Part shown: in pieces, positions 8,985-17,388 of the stretch
Position numbering within the stretch: the stretch's first letter is position 1
How the letters are laid out: each line of letters begins with the position of its first letter
Assembly (NCBI GenBank): GCA_034679905.1
Contig: JAXDAH010000141.1
Coordinates: 1 to 41,079, forward strand
Reading direction: 5' to 3'
DNA from: JASEFH01 sp034679905
GTDB taxonomy: Archaea; Halobacteriota; Methanomicrobia; Methanomicrobiales; JACTUA01
DNA length: 41,079 nucleotides
Notes under the pieces: model-generated
Told to the model about the DNA's origin: nothing
What the model saw: only the letters and a program-made list of their open reading frames with translations
Databases searched by the model: none
Program-made: the position numbers and the translations under genes

Positions 8985-8990
8985 ATTTAA
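8985..8990 (-). promoter_or_regulatory. TATA-like box of the arginine deiminase gene
   Basis: TTAAAT on the minus strand is centred about 26 nt before the ATG at 8961. It lies back to back with the cas1 promoter in a 119-nt divergent intergenic space. Confidence 0.4.
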
Positions 8991-9026
8991 CCCTGCCCAT
9001 CTCGGAAAAACGCGAAAAAACGATGG

Positions 9027-9073
9027 TTTAATGTGAACGCGGAGGCCACTACAGGTAAAGAGAAGTCGAGGTG
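9027..9073 (+). promoter_or_regulatory. cas1 promoter and ribosome-binding site
   Basis: TTTAAT at 9027-9032 is a TATA-like box preceded by an A-rich run that can serve as BRE. GAGGTG at 9068-9073 is followed, 7 nt later, by the ATG at 9081. This Shine-Dalgarno site decides the start against an upstream in-frame GTG at 9033. Confidence 0.5.
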
Positions 9074-9080
9074 TGCAGCG

Positions 9081-10010
9081 ATGGGTCATCCTACCTGGTT
9101 GGTCGTCCACGGCTACGGCGCCCACATCAAGGCCACGCAGTCGCAGCTGATCGTCCAGCGGGGCGGGGTGCTGGAGCGGCATCCCCTGGACACCGTGCAG
9201 CACCTGCTGGTGCTGGGCGGACACACCATCCATTCCGCCGCCGTCACGACACTCCTGAAGGGCGGAGCGTCCATCACCTTCTTCGATCCCGACGGCACCC
9301 CCCTCGGGATGCTCCACCGCTACGGGGACCGTCCGCAGGAGCGGATCCGCTCCGCCCAGCAGAGTTCTCCCGGATGGAAGTACGCGATCGCCATCGCGAC
9401 GACGGCGATCCGGATCCGCACCCTGCACGTGGAGCAGCTCGCCGAAGCCGCGGACGAGCCGCTCCTCTTCGAGGGCGAGTCCTTGCTGCTCCACCAGGCC
9501 CAGCAGGAGCTCGAGTACCTGGTGCGGATGGAGGAGGTGCGGCGGCTCTACAGGCTCACCACGGACATGTACTACGAGATCCTGGCGCGGACCCTCCCGC
9601 CGGAGCTCGGGTTCCGCCGGCGGACCGAGCGCCCGCATCGCGACCCGGTCAACGCCCTCCTCTCCCTGGGATACGCGGTCCTCTTCAGTGCCTGCAGCGT
9701 CGCGGTGCACGGGGCCTACATGGACCCGGACCTCGGGATGCTCCACGAGGGGGCGGCGGGGCTGATCCACGACATCACCGAGACACTGAAACCCCGCATG
9801 GTGGATGCGGTCGTCTTCGCGATGGCCCGAAACGGTATCGCTCCCGACGCCTACGAGTGCACGGAGAAGCGCTGCCACCTCTCGCCCGACCTCACGGAGG
9901 CGCTCATCGAAGCACTGCACGAGTCCGTCCGGCAGGAGGAGATCGACACCTACGTCAACAGTCTCCGCGAGTCCCTGCTCTACAACACACCGTTTCAGGT
10001 CTCGTCCTGA
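9081..10010 (+). CDS. cas1: Stand-alone Cas1-family integrase
   Basis: 309 residues. The N-terminal beta domain (1-100, IVQRGGVLERHPLDTVQHLLVLG) and the C-terminal helical domain with RPHRDPVNALLSLGYAVLFS, LGMLHEG and LIHDITETLKPRMVD are the Cas1 signatures. His222, Asp231 and Glu234 match the metal-binding His and Asp/Glu positions. The conserved catalytic Glu that normally lies 21 residues before the Phe of the xGF motif is Tyr157 in an ungapped reading, although Glu151/152 lie just upstream, so the active site may be altered. No cas2, other cas gene, CRISPR array, PolB or terminal repeat is nearby, so this is a 'solo' Cas1, not part of an adaptive module or an obvious casposon. Its 3' end overlaps the converging acylphosphatase gene by 16 nt. 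Confidence 0.88.
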   Translation: MGHPTWLVVHGYGAHIKATQSQLIVQRGGVLERHPLDTVQHLLVLGGHTIHSAAVTTLLKGGASITFFDPDGTPLGMLHRYGDRPQERIRSAQQSSPGWKYAIAIATTAIRIRTLHVEQLAEAADEPLLFEGESLLLHQAQQELEYLVRMEEVRRLYRLTTDMYYEILARTLPPELGFRRRTERPHRDPVNALLSLGYAVLFSACSVAVHGAYMDPDLGMLHEGAAGLIHDITETLKPRMVDAVVFAMARNGIAPDAYECTEKRCHLSPDLTEALIEALHESVRQEEIDTYVNSLRESLLYNTPFQVSS

Positions 10011-10282
10011 TGCCTGCTCCGCTGCACGGAAAACTGCGAGAAATCGGTATCGGGGTGGGGCAGGATCTCCAGTTCGCGGACGACCGCCCGCGGGCAGCCG
10101 TATAGCATCGAGGTGAACTTCTCGAGAATCACCGGATCGGCGCTCGCCACGACCCGCACCCGGCCGTCGGGGAGGTTCTCCACCTCCCCCCCGATGCCCA
10201 GGTTGACCGCCATCTTGCGGATGCAGGAGCGGAAACCCACCTTCTGGACGCGGCCGGCGATCAGAATCTCAACCGTCTTCAC
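9995..10282 (-). CDS. acyP: Acylphosphatase
   Basis: 95 residues, the standard size. It has the motif GRVQKVGFRSCIRKMA with catalytic Arg18 and the second signature GEVENLPDGRVRV with catalytic Asn36. It hydrolyses acyl phosphates such as carbamoyl phosphate or 1,3-bisphosphoglycerate. The GTG start at 10282 overlaps the TGA stop of the 1194-residue solenoid gene (GTGA), so the small enzyme is translationally coupled to that large protein. This linkage is unusual, since acylphosphatases are normally free-standing. The C-terminal tail (SRHQDET) overlaps cas1 on the other strand. Confidence 0.9.
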   Translation of the reverse strand: MKTVEILIAGRVQKVGFRSCIRKMAVNLGIGGEVENLPDGRVRVVASADPVILEKFTSMLYGCPRAVVRELEILPHPDTDFSQFSVQRSRHQDET

Positions 10283-13200
10283 ACAAGGCGCTCCACCATG
10301 ATCCGCAACGCCACATCCAGCTCATCGAAGACTGTATCGCGGAGGTTGTCCTCCCGCACGTTCATGGCCGCATTCACCGCCATACCCAGGATATCGCGGC
10401 TCCGCTCCACCTCGTCGCCGGCGTAGACCCGCAGCGCCATATCCCCGAGGACGTACGCCCGCCGCGAGAGGGGGCGGATGATGGAGGCCTCCTCGACGGC
10501 GTACTGCAGAAGCCGATCGGCCACTTTGTCCTGCCCCCCGTCCCGCGCGAGGAGAGAGAGCTCCACGGCGTACTGGGCCCGCTTCGCACGGTCCGGCAGG
10601 GAGCGGATGGCCCGATCGACGGACGCGGCTTCCTGGACCGTGAACCGCCCCTTGTCGATGCTGTCGTAAGCCTGGCGCAGGAGGCGGTAGGCGTTGGTGG
10701 CTGCCATATCCTCCCCGGCGGCGCCGAGCTGGGAGAGAAGCGTATCCCGAACCTGCTCGTCCGGGATGCCGCCCGCGACGCGAATCGCCCGCTTCCGCAG
10801 GGACTCGTCCCCCCGCTTGGCGTGCAGCATCAGCAGGAGCTGCACGATGCCCTTCTTCACCATAGAGGAGATGAAGGGGATCTGGATCGCTTCGACCGCC
10901 TTCTCCGCCTCCCCGAGCAGGCGGATGCTGTCGTCCTTCTCGCCGTAGGTCTCGGCGAGGGGGATCACGTCGAGCAGCATGGAGGCCCGATCGTAGGGCA
11001 GCGGGATGTCCAGGATCCCCTGGTAAATGGACGACAGGATGCCCTTCCCCTTGGCGCTCTGGATCACGATGGGGAAGATGGCAACGAGCGCGTTCACGTA
11101 TTCGATCGGATCCTGAATCTGCTTCACGAGATCCAGCGTCATGTCGATGTACTCGTCCCGCGGGTTCAGCGCCTGGATGCTCACGACGGAGAGGACGATC
11201 TGGCGGCGGAGCTGGGAACTCCGCTCCTCGTCCACCATCGGCAGGAGGTCGAGCGCCTCGTTCAGGGCCTGGCGGGCCTCCTCCTCGTCCACCTTCCCGA
11301 GAAGCCCGGAGAGGTCGGAGAGGATCAGCACCCGTTCGTAGATGTCCTTCACCTGACCCGCGGCGGTGTGCACCCGGTGCAGGATCTCCTGGGCACGCCG
11401 TGTCTTCTTGATCCGCAGGTAGGAGTCGGCCAGGTTGGCCATCCGCGAGAGCTTCAGGTAGGAGTCGCCCGTGAGGGAGAGGAAACGGTAGGTCAGGTCC
11501 AGGATCACCATCGAGGTCTTCGCGTGCTCCAGGCGCTGCAGCAGGTCGACCATCACCTCGTTCGGTCCGGGCGAGTCCATGTCCTCCACGAAGTCCTTGA
11601 AGTTGGAAGCGACCCGGTAGATCATCGCGTTCCGCTCGAGCGGACTCTCGATCTCCAGGATGAACAGCGCAAGCGGGATGATGTAGCTCGGGTTCTTCTG
11701 GTTCTGCTTGTACTCCAGGATGATGTCGATATAGCGGGCCAGTTTGAGCGCGATCTGGGGACGGTTCTTCTGCTCTTTCAAGAGCTGGACCGCCCGCTCG
11801 TAGGGCTCGAGCTGCCGGGCAAAGGCGAGCGGATCCTCGGGCTCCGGGTTCGCCTCGGCAAAGAGGAGGCAGCCGATCCGCACCAGCCCCTCCAGTATGT
11901 TCTCCCGCAGCTGCTGCCGCAGCGAGAGATCCGCGATCTGCTGGGTGAGAGCGTAGGCCTCGTTCAGGGCGTCGGGAGAGAGCTGGTGGATGCCGTAGCG
12001 GATCATGCCGTTGATCACGCTCTCGTAGGCGTAGAGCTCGAAGTCCTTGTCCAGCAGGTCGCTGCTCCAGACCCGCATGCGGTTCAAGAGATTCAGGTCG
12101 TTCTGCTCCACGGCGAGGAGGGAGGCCTCGTCGATGATCCGGCAGAGGGCCTCCGAGCGCGAGCGCTGCCCCTCGATCGCGCAGGTGAGCCCGACGGCCC
12201 GCTGGAGGAGGTCCCGGTTCCGGCGGGTGACGGCGATCTTGGCCATCTCAATCACGATGAAGGAGATCGCCTTCTCCCGCTCCGCCTGGTTGCTCATCTG
12301 GTCCGCCATGTTGATCAGGATGGAGGCGTCGTGGAACTGGACAAATCCTCGTTCGAGCAGGATGCGGATGCAGCTCATCAGGAGCTCGTCCTGATGGGTG
12401 TGCATGCGGATCAGGGACTCGATCGCGGTGATGTGGGAGACGATCAGGTCGAAGTCGTACTCCTTGCAGATCTCGGCTACGGCACGGGCGATGAGCGTGT
12501 CGCGGGTGTCGGCGTCGTAGAGGTCGATGATCTTTCGCTGCAGGAGTTCGATCTCGTACTTCAGCACGCCCTCCTTGATGAGCCGCACGCTGGTATCGAG
12601 GGCATGCTTGCCGGCCCGCTCGTGGGGGGATCCGATCCTTGAGAAGATATCGAGAGCGTTGTAGAACTCCCCGCCCCGCAGGAGGCTGTTGATGATCAGC
12701 AGGTACTGGGAAAGGTAGGACTCGGTCGACTCCCGGGCAGCCTCCTCCAGGATCGGGACGACGCCCAGGAGGATGGTGATGTCGCCGACATGCTCCACGA
12801 CCGCGGTGCTGGCGCTCACGATCTCCTTCACCGGGTGCCAGCCCGGGTCCTCCACGCGCTCGTTGAACTCCAGCGCCTTCTCCAGGTACCAGCGGTCGCC
12901 GCTCTTCTCCGCCTTCTCCAGCAGCTTGATGACGATGCACGTGGCCGACAGCGGGATATCCTTCTCCAGCTTGAGGAGCGTGCTGTAGATCTGCCGCTTC
13001 TCCCGCAGGCGGTCCAGCAGCTGCTCGATCAGCACCGCGATAATCTCCACCCGCCGGGGCTCCGGCACGTCCTCCATCTCGTCCAGGACGGACTTTATAT
13101 CCGAGACGTGTTTCCCGAGCACCGAGCGGGAGGTCTTCTCCGCGATGCTCGCGATGCAGTTTAAGCGGCGGATCTTCTGCTTGATCTCCGTGGCGCTGCG

Positions 13201-13863
13201 GAAGGCGTCCACCACGATGCCGAGATCCTGGCGGAGGATGCCGATCGTGGCGATCGCCTTCGCCAGTTCGCTGTGGAGGAGCGAGCGTTTCGAGATGTCC
13301 CCCATCAGCTCGGTCAGCTCGAGAGAGGTGTAGAGCAGCCGGGTCTCCTTGACGTTGATGCTCCAGACGATGATTAAGGGGATGATGTCGATGAGGATAT
13401 TGGATCGGTACTTCCGGAACCCGATGTGCTGGACGATATCCATGCCCTTCTCGATCAGGACTGCGTCCTTGCGGTTCACGCCGGCCTCGATAAGCTCCTT
13501 GCTGATGGTCGCGAGGACCTTGCTCTGGTAGCTCTTCCGCTTCAGCTTGTCGCAGAGCTCGAAGACCGCCTGGAGCCAGAGCTCGTCTTTGGTCTCCACG
13601 TACATCTGGGAGGCCCGGACGGCAACCTCGTCGATCTCGGCATCGGAGAGTTCGTCCAGGACCGACAGCATCTCGGGGGACCGCTCCTTGAAGATGGTGG
13701 TGACAATCGTCTTGTTGATGGAGTCCAGGATGAGCTTTCGCTCTTTGCGCCTCTGAATGGTGGAAACGTTCCGGATGAGGTGCCGCACCTCGTCCTGGTC
13801 CCGCCGGGAGAGCGCCAGGTTGATCTTCTGTTTGATATTGATATTACTCTCGTCTACAGCCAC
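10279..13863 (-). CDS. Giant alpha-helical repeat (solenoid) protein, function unknown
   Basis: 1194 residues, almost wholly predicted helix: repeated amphipathic helix pairs with Ala/Leu-rich cores such as RAQEILHRVHTAAGQVKDIYERVLILSDL or RAIRVAGGIP, in the style of TPR/HEAT/armadillo solenoids but with no clean consensus. No signal peptide, membrane segment or enzyme motif was seen. I recognise no named family. Such scaffolds usually mediate protein-protein contacts. The GTG at 13863 follows a TATA box at leaderless distance. It is co-transcribed and translationally coupled with the acylphosphatase, and sits next to the stand-alone Cas1 in convergent orientation. Composition is like its neighbours, with no sign of recent transfer. 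Confidence 0.85.
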   Translation of the reverse strand: MAVDESNINIKQKINLALSRRDQDEVRHLIRNVSTIQRRKERKLILDSINKTIVTTIFKERSPEMLSVLDELSDAEIDEVAVRASQMYVETKDELWLQAVFELCDKLKRKSYQSKVLATISKELIEAGVNRKDAVLIEKGMDIVQHIGFRKYRSNILIDIIPLIIVWSINVKETRLLYTSLELTELMGDISKRSLLHSELAKAIATIGILRQDLGIVVDAFRSATEIKQKIRRLNCIASIAEKTSRSVLGKHVSDIKSVLDEMEDVPEPRRVEIIAVLIEQLLDRLREKRQIYSTLLKLEKDIPLSATCIVIKLLEKAEKSGDRWYLEKALEFNERVEDPGWHPVKEIVSASTAVVEHVGDITILLGVVPILEEAARESTESYLSQYLLIINSLLRGGEFYNALDIFSRIGSPHERAGKHALDTSVRLIKEGVLKYEIELLQRKIIDLYDADTRDTLIARAVAEICKEYDFDLIVSHITAIESLIRMHTHQDELLMSCIRILLERGFVQFHDASILINMADQMSNQAEREKAISFIVIEMAKIAVTRRNRDLLQRAVGLTCAIEGQRSRSEALCRIIDEASLLAVEQNDLNLLNRMRVWSSDLLDKDFELYAYESVINGMIRYGIHQLSPDALNEAYALTQQIADLSLRQQLRENILEGLVRIGCLLFAEANPEPEDPLAFARQLEPYERAVQLLKEQKNRPQIALKLARYIDIILEYKQNQKNPSYIIPLALFILEIESPLERNAMIYRVASNFKDFVEDMDSPGPNEVMVDLLQRLEHAKTSMVILDLTYRFLSLTGDSYLKLSRMANLADSYLRIKKTRRAQEILHRVHTAAGQVKDIYERVLILSDLSGLLGKVDEEEARQALNEALDLLPMVDEERSSQLRRQIVLSVVSIQALNPRDEYIDMTLDLVKQIQDPIEYVNALVAIFPIVIQSAKGKGILSSIYQGILDIPLPYDRASMLLDVIPLAETYGEKDDSIRLLGEAEKAVEAIQIPFISSMVKKGIVQLLLMLHAKRGDESLRKRAIRVAGGIPDEQVRDTLLSQLGAAGEDMAATNAYRLLRQAYDSIDKGRFTVQEAASVDRAIRSLPDRAKRAQYAVELSLLARDGGQDKVADRLLQYAVEEASIIRPLSRRAYVLGDMALRVYAGDEVERSRDILGMAVNAAMNVREDNLRDTVFDELDVALRIMVERLV

Positions 13864-13883
13864 AGTACATCCCGTATTTTAAT

Positions 13884-13891
13884 GTATATAC
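13884..13891 (-). promoter_or_regulatory. TATA box of the solenoid-acylphosphatase operon
   Basis: GTATATAC (minus strand) is centred about 25 nt before the GTG at 13863. The transcript would begin at the start codon, so the operon is probably leaderless. The flanking 13890-14060 stretch is AT-rich, in contrast to the surrounding genes. Confidence 0.55.
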
Positions 13892-14143
13892 GACATAGGA
13901 TATAAGAATATTCCTATTAATTATTACTCCTTAAAATTTCGGAAATTTTTAATTACGAAAAATATGGGGGCACTTGAATATCTAGAGGGATACATGACCA
14001 ATCATATAAAAATGCCCGAATATCACAGAGAAAAGCATAAATTTCTGGAAATGCTCTCTCCGTTCATTAAAAGCGAGCTCTGCCCATTCGTTCCCGATGA
14101 ACCCGCACGAAATCACCAGAGCGGCGATAAGAAGGGCTGGTTC

Positions 14144-15517
14144 TTAGAATTGGCCGCTTTCTGCTTCGATGCAGCGGATCAGCTCTTCGTAGAAACGTTT
14201 TGCCCTCTCCCTGTCGCTGGACTCCACGATCACCCGCACCAGAGGCTCGGTGCCGGATGCCCGCACGAGCGCCCAGCTGTCGTCGCGGACGATCCGGATG
14301 CCGTCGGTGAAGTCCAGGGCATCGCCGGCGTAGGCCTTCTCGATCCGCCGCAGGATCTCCAGCGGCATGCGGGTGCGGATCTTCTGCTGGATCGTGTAAT
14401 GGGGCGGCAGTCGGGCGACCAGGGAGGAGAGGGGCTGCCCCTCCTGGGCGAGGAGGTGCACCATCATCGCTGCGGCCATCGCGCCATCGCGGCAGAACTG
14501 GAACGAGGGGAAGATCAGCCCGCCGTTGCCCTCGCCCCCGAAGACCACGGGTTCGCCGGCGGCGGCCAGCTCCCGCATTCTCCGCGCCACGTATACGCTC
14601 CCGACGGGGGTGTACTCGATCCGGCAGCCGCTCTGTGCGGCTACGTCCTCGATCACGCGGGAGCAGCTCACCGGCGCCACCACGACGCCCTTCTTTGCAC
14701 GGCAGACGAACTGTTCGATGAGGGCGAACTCGTCCACCTCGTCCACGAACCGTCCGGTCTCGTCCACGAAGACCGCCCGGTCGGCATCCCCGTCGTGCGC
14801 AACGCCAAATGCCGCCCCGCTGCCCCGAACCAGTTCGGACAGCCCGGCAAGACCCTCCACGGAGGGTTCGGGCATCCTTCCGGGAAAACGGCCGTCCATC
14901 TGGGCGTGGATGGTGAAGACTCGACAGTTCAGGGCGGTGAGGATCGCCGGCGTCGTATGGCAGGAGGGGCCGGAGCCGGGGTCCACCGCGACGGTCATGC
15001 CGGTGCCGATCGGCCCGCGGAACTGCTCCACGACGCCGCGAACGTAGCCCTGCACCAGATGGGGGGCGGAGGTCTCGCTCCCCACGCCGCTCCAGGGAGC
15101 CGCACGGAAGTCCCGGTTGAAGATCCGCTGTTCGAGGACCAGGAGTTTCTCGTCCCCCATCTCGGTCCCGTCCGCATCGATGACCTTGACGCCGTTGTAC
15201 TCCGGCGGATTGTGGGAGGCGGTGATCATCGCCCCGCCCCCGTAGCCCTGCTGCCGCATCAGGTACTGGAGGGCCGGCGTCGGGAGGATGCCGAGGTCGA
15301 CCACATCGCAGCCCGTGGCCATGACCCCCCCTTTGAGGGCGCTCGCGAGCGCCTCTCCCGATGTCCGCGTGTCCCGCCCGACGCCGATGATGCCGCTCGT
15401 CATGGAACCCAGCGCCGCGCCGATGTGGAGCGCCAGCTCCGGTGTCATCGCCTCCCCGACGATGCCCCGAACGCCGTTCGTGCCGAACAACCGCTTCTCA
15501 ACCTTCCGCACGCCCAC
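14144..15517 (-). CDS. glmM: Phosphohexomutase (phosphoglucosamine/phosphomannomutase family)
   Basis: 457 residues with all four alpha-D-phosphohexomutase loops: FGTNGVRG at the N-terminus, the phosphoserine loop TASHNPPEYNG (Ser101), the metal loop DGDADRAVF, the sugar loop GGEGNGG and the phosphate loop RASGTEPLVRV. It interconverts hexose 6- and 1-phosphates; in archaea this branch contains phosphoglucosamine mutases that feed UDP-GlcNAc synthesis and also phosphomannomutases, so the sugar is not certain. It follows the mobB gene by 16 nt. The GTG at 15517 is used; a GTG two codons later is an equally possible start. Confidence 0.85.
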   Translation of the reverse strand: MGVRKVEKRLFGTNGVRGIVGEAMTPELALHIGAALGSMTSGIIGVGRDTRTSGEALASALKGGVMATGCDVVDLGILPTPALQYLMRQQGYGGGAMITASHNPPEYNGVKVIDADGTEMGDEKLLVLEQRIFNRDFRAAPWSGVGSETSAPHLVQGYVRGVVEQFRGPIGTGMTVAVDPGSGPSCHTTPAILTALNCRVFTIHAQMDGRFPGRMPEPSVEGLAGLSELVRGSGAAFGVAHDGDADRAVFVDETGRFVDEVDEFALIEQFVCRAKKGVVVAPVSCSRVIEDVAAQSGCRIEYTPVGSVYVARRMRELAAAGEPVVFGGEGNGGLIFPSFQFCRDGAMAAAMMVHLLAQEGQPLSSLVARLPPHYTIQQKIRTRMPLEILRRIEKAYAGDALDFTDGIRIVRDDSWALVRASGTEPLVRVIVESSDRERAKRFYEELIRCIEAESGQF

Positions 15518-15533
15518 GCACGCCCCCGCACTC

Positions 15534-16256
15534 CTATCCAGTATGGTGCAGCCTTCTCTTTATCTTTTCCAGGGACTCGCCCGCCGCTCGCAACGCTGCC
15601 GCCGAATCCTCCGCCAGAACCGCGATGCAGACGATGCCCGCGGGGCTGCGGTGCAGGCGCACGCCGACGATCCCCGCCATGCCCTCTGTCTCCCGGCGGA
15701 TCTCCTCGAGTGCGGCAGCGATTCCTGCAGGAGACGGTACCGTCTCCCCGCCGCTCGCGTCCTCCACCCGTCCCCGATACGTGACGACGGCCCCCCGGTC
15801 CGGACCGTGTTCCCGCTGCAGAGCGGCGACCAGCCCCGGCAGCGTGACGTAGTCCTGGAAGCGAGGGAGGGCTTCGACGACCTCCTCGACGGTGGGATTG
15901 CGGAGAACCGTGTTCTCCGCGACGAGATCCCCGATGACGATCTTGGGAAAGGCCCGGGCCTTGAACCCCTCGATGATAGCGTACTCGACGCCCGCATCCG
16001 CGAGCAGGAAGAGCACCGCATCCAGATCCGCGTCTGCCGCCACGAGGACGGCCTTCTCGGTATCGATGCCCACCGAGAGCGCCGCCCCCTCCGCACGGTA
16101 ACGGGTGGTGTCCTTCCCCGCCTCCAGGGCATAGCGGTGGTGGCCCAGGTGCTTCACCGCGGCCGTCTTCCCGAGCGGGGCGAGGCGGTGGATCAGGTCC
16201 GCGATGAAGGTGGTCTTTCCGGCGCCGGAGGTGCCCGCCACGTGGATGATCTGCAT
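15534..16256 (-). CDS. mobB: MobB-like GTP-binding protein fused to a MoaE-like domain
   Basis: 240 residues. Residues 1-150 are a MobB-type P-loop protein (VAGTSGAGKTT, Lys14; KHLGHHRYALEAGKDTTRYRAEGA; IIEGFKA), which helps attach GMP to molybdopterin. From about residue 150 the chain continues with GAVVTYRGRVED and ends EDSAAALRAAGESLEKIKRRL, which resembles a shortened molybdopterin synthase large subunit (MoaE). It starts directly after the TAG of the DUF5806-type gene (TAG-ATG, no spacer). In methanogens molybdopterin is needed for formylmethanofuran and formate dehydrogenases. Whether the MoaE-like part keeps catalytic lysines could not be settled by eye. Confidence 0.82.
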   Translation of the reverse strand: MQIIHVAGTSGAGKTTFIADLIHRLAPLGKTAAVKHLGHHRYALEAGKDTTRYRAEGAALSVGIDTEKAVLVAADADLDAVLFLLADAGVEYAIIEGFKARAFPKIVIGDLVAENTVLRNPTVEEVVEALPRFQDYVTLPGLVAALQREHGPDRGAVVTYRGRVEDASGGETVPSPAGIAAALEEIRRETEGMAGIVGVRLHRSPAGIVCIAVLAEDSAAALRAAGESLEKIKRRLHHTG

Positions 16257-16778
16257 CTACGCGCCGCTCTCCCGTTCGGGCTGCTCCTTCCGCAGCCGTG
16301 CGGACGCCTCCGCCACCCTCCGCATGACCTCGGCGATCCGGTCTTCGATCTCGATCTCGCTGTCGATGTCGAGCGTGGTCCCCTCCACCTCCAGCAGGAA
16401 CCGCGCCACCTCACTCGCCTCGAAGAGCACGTCGTCCAGCTCGTCGGCGGTGAAGAATCCGCACATCGCACCGTAGAAGAAGGTGGCCCCGGCCTTCTTC
16501 ACCTTCCGCTTGAACGAGGACCTCGCCTGGTTCACGGCCTGCGGGGAGTAGGTGTCGACCATGAACGGGACGAGCTCCGGCAGGTGCTGGCCGATGTAGG
16601 TCATCTCCGCGCCGCTCGAGGTCTTGAAGTCCGCGCAGAGCCGCCCGATCGCCCACTCCCGCGCGGTGATGTAGGTATGCTTGCGGAGGAACTGGTTCAC
16701 TTTGAGGTAGGTCTCGCCATCCACCTTCTTGAACTTCTGGTACTTGTCGGGTTGCACCCGCTCGCCAGACTCTTCCAT
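16257..16778 (-). CDS. Conserved archaeal protein, DUF5806 type
   Basis: 173 residues. The stretch KYQKFKKVDGETYLKVNQFL, then HTYITAREWAIGRLCADF, PELVPFM and YSPQAVNQARSSF, matches my memory of a conserved archaeal family found also in haloarchaea (DUF5806). Function unknown. It is soluble, with an acidic/basic charged C-terminal tail (EQPERESGA). Its TAG abuts the MobB start, so it is co-translated with a molybdopterin gene, which hints at, but does not prove, a role there. The ATG at 16778 is preceded by an AT-rich stretch but no clear ribosome-binding site, so the message may be leaderless. Confidence 0.78.
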   Translation of the reverse strand: MEESGERVQPDKYQKFKKVDGETYLKVNQFLRKHTYITAREWAIGRLCADFKTSSGAEMTYIGQHLPELVPFMVDTYSPQAVNQARSSFKRKVKKAGATFFYGAMCGFFTADELDDVLFEASEVARFLLEVEGTTLDIDSEIEIEDRIAEVMRRVAEASARLRKEQPERESGA

Positions 16779-16986
16779 TCAGAGAACGGTTTGAGGGCTA
16801 TCGTATTCAAATCATTGGTTCGCGGTAGAACCCCCACCCGTTCCGCCCCTATACGGGGCTCGAGGATTCCCACTGGCGTCTGCAGCGGCAGACGGCGCCT
16901 CTCATCGAAGGATGCATCAGTCAGGATGGCAGGAAAAGGATTCGGGGTCAGGAGAACCCCCGTGGACCGGCGGGGGGAAGGGTTCT

Positions 16987-17388
16987 TCAGATGGCGGCGG
17001 GCTTCAGAGCCCAGGTCTTCTGCTCGTACTCGCGGGCCAGATCCTGTACCGGCGGGAGTTCCTGACCGTTGATACGGATGGGCTGATCGGGATCGTTGCC
17101 ATTCAGGTAATCGGTGAGCACCGCGTCGATGGCGGCGATATCGATCCAGTCCAGCTGGAGCCACTTGGACTTCATGCTCGAGAAGGACTCCTTCTTCACC
17201 TCTTTGAGAAGGCTGCTGAAGGCCTCCAGGGTCTTGAGCTTGATGGACTCCTTGTCCAGCTTGAACTGGGTGAGCTGGTACCAGGCGGGTCGCTTCATGC
17301 CGTCGTGCTGGATGATCAGCTTGTACCGGTCGAGGCGATTCTTGCAGAGAATGATATCGAATGTTTTGTGCGCAATGTCGATCTTCAT
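16987..17388 (-). CDS. Conserved hypothetical protein
   Basis: 133 residues (MKIDIAHKTFDIILCKNRLDRYKLIIQHDG at the N-terminus would be a beta-rich start, followed by a helical middle LKTLEAFSSLLKEVKKESF). I do not recognise the family. No signal peptide or membrane helix; soluble. The ATG is well supported by GGAAGGAGATAC immediately upstream and by a TATA box. Single gene unit: the space to the next gene downstream (16779-16986) holds nothing recognisable. Confidence 0.75.
   Translation of the reverse strand: MKIDIAHKTFDIILCKNRLDRYKLIIQHDGMKRPAWYQLTQFKLDKESIKLKTLEAFSSLLKEVKKESFSSMKSKWLQLDWIDIAAIDAVLTDYLNGNDPDQPIRINGQELPPVQDLAREYEQKTWALKPAAI

Noticed and set aside
10822..12642. 606-residue open frame on the plus strand
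   Set aside because: It lies wholly antisense to the solenoid gene, is Asp/His/Val/Leu-repetitive as expected for an opposite-strand shadow of GC-rich DNA, and has no start signals.
9081..13863. Casposon around cas1
   Set aside because: No family-B DNA polymerase, no terminal inverted repeats or target-site duplication, and neighbours are ordinary cellular genes.
13964..14143. Possible small gene starting MGALEYLEGYMTNHIK
   Set aside because: The first 55 residues look protein-like, but the frame runs on antisense through the phosphohexomutase gene, and there is no ribosome-binding site or family match.
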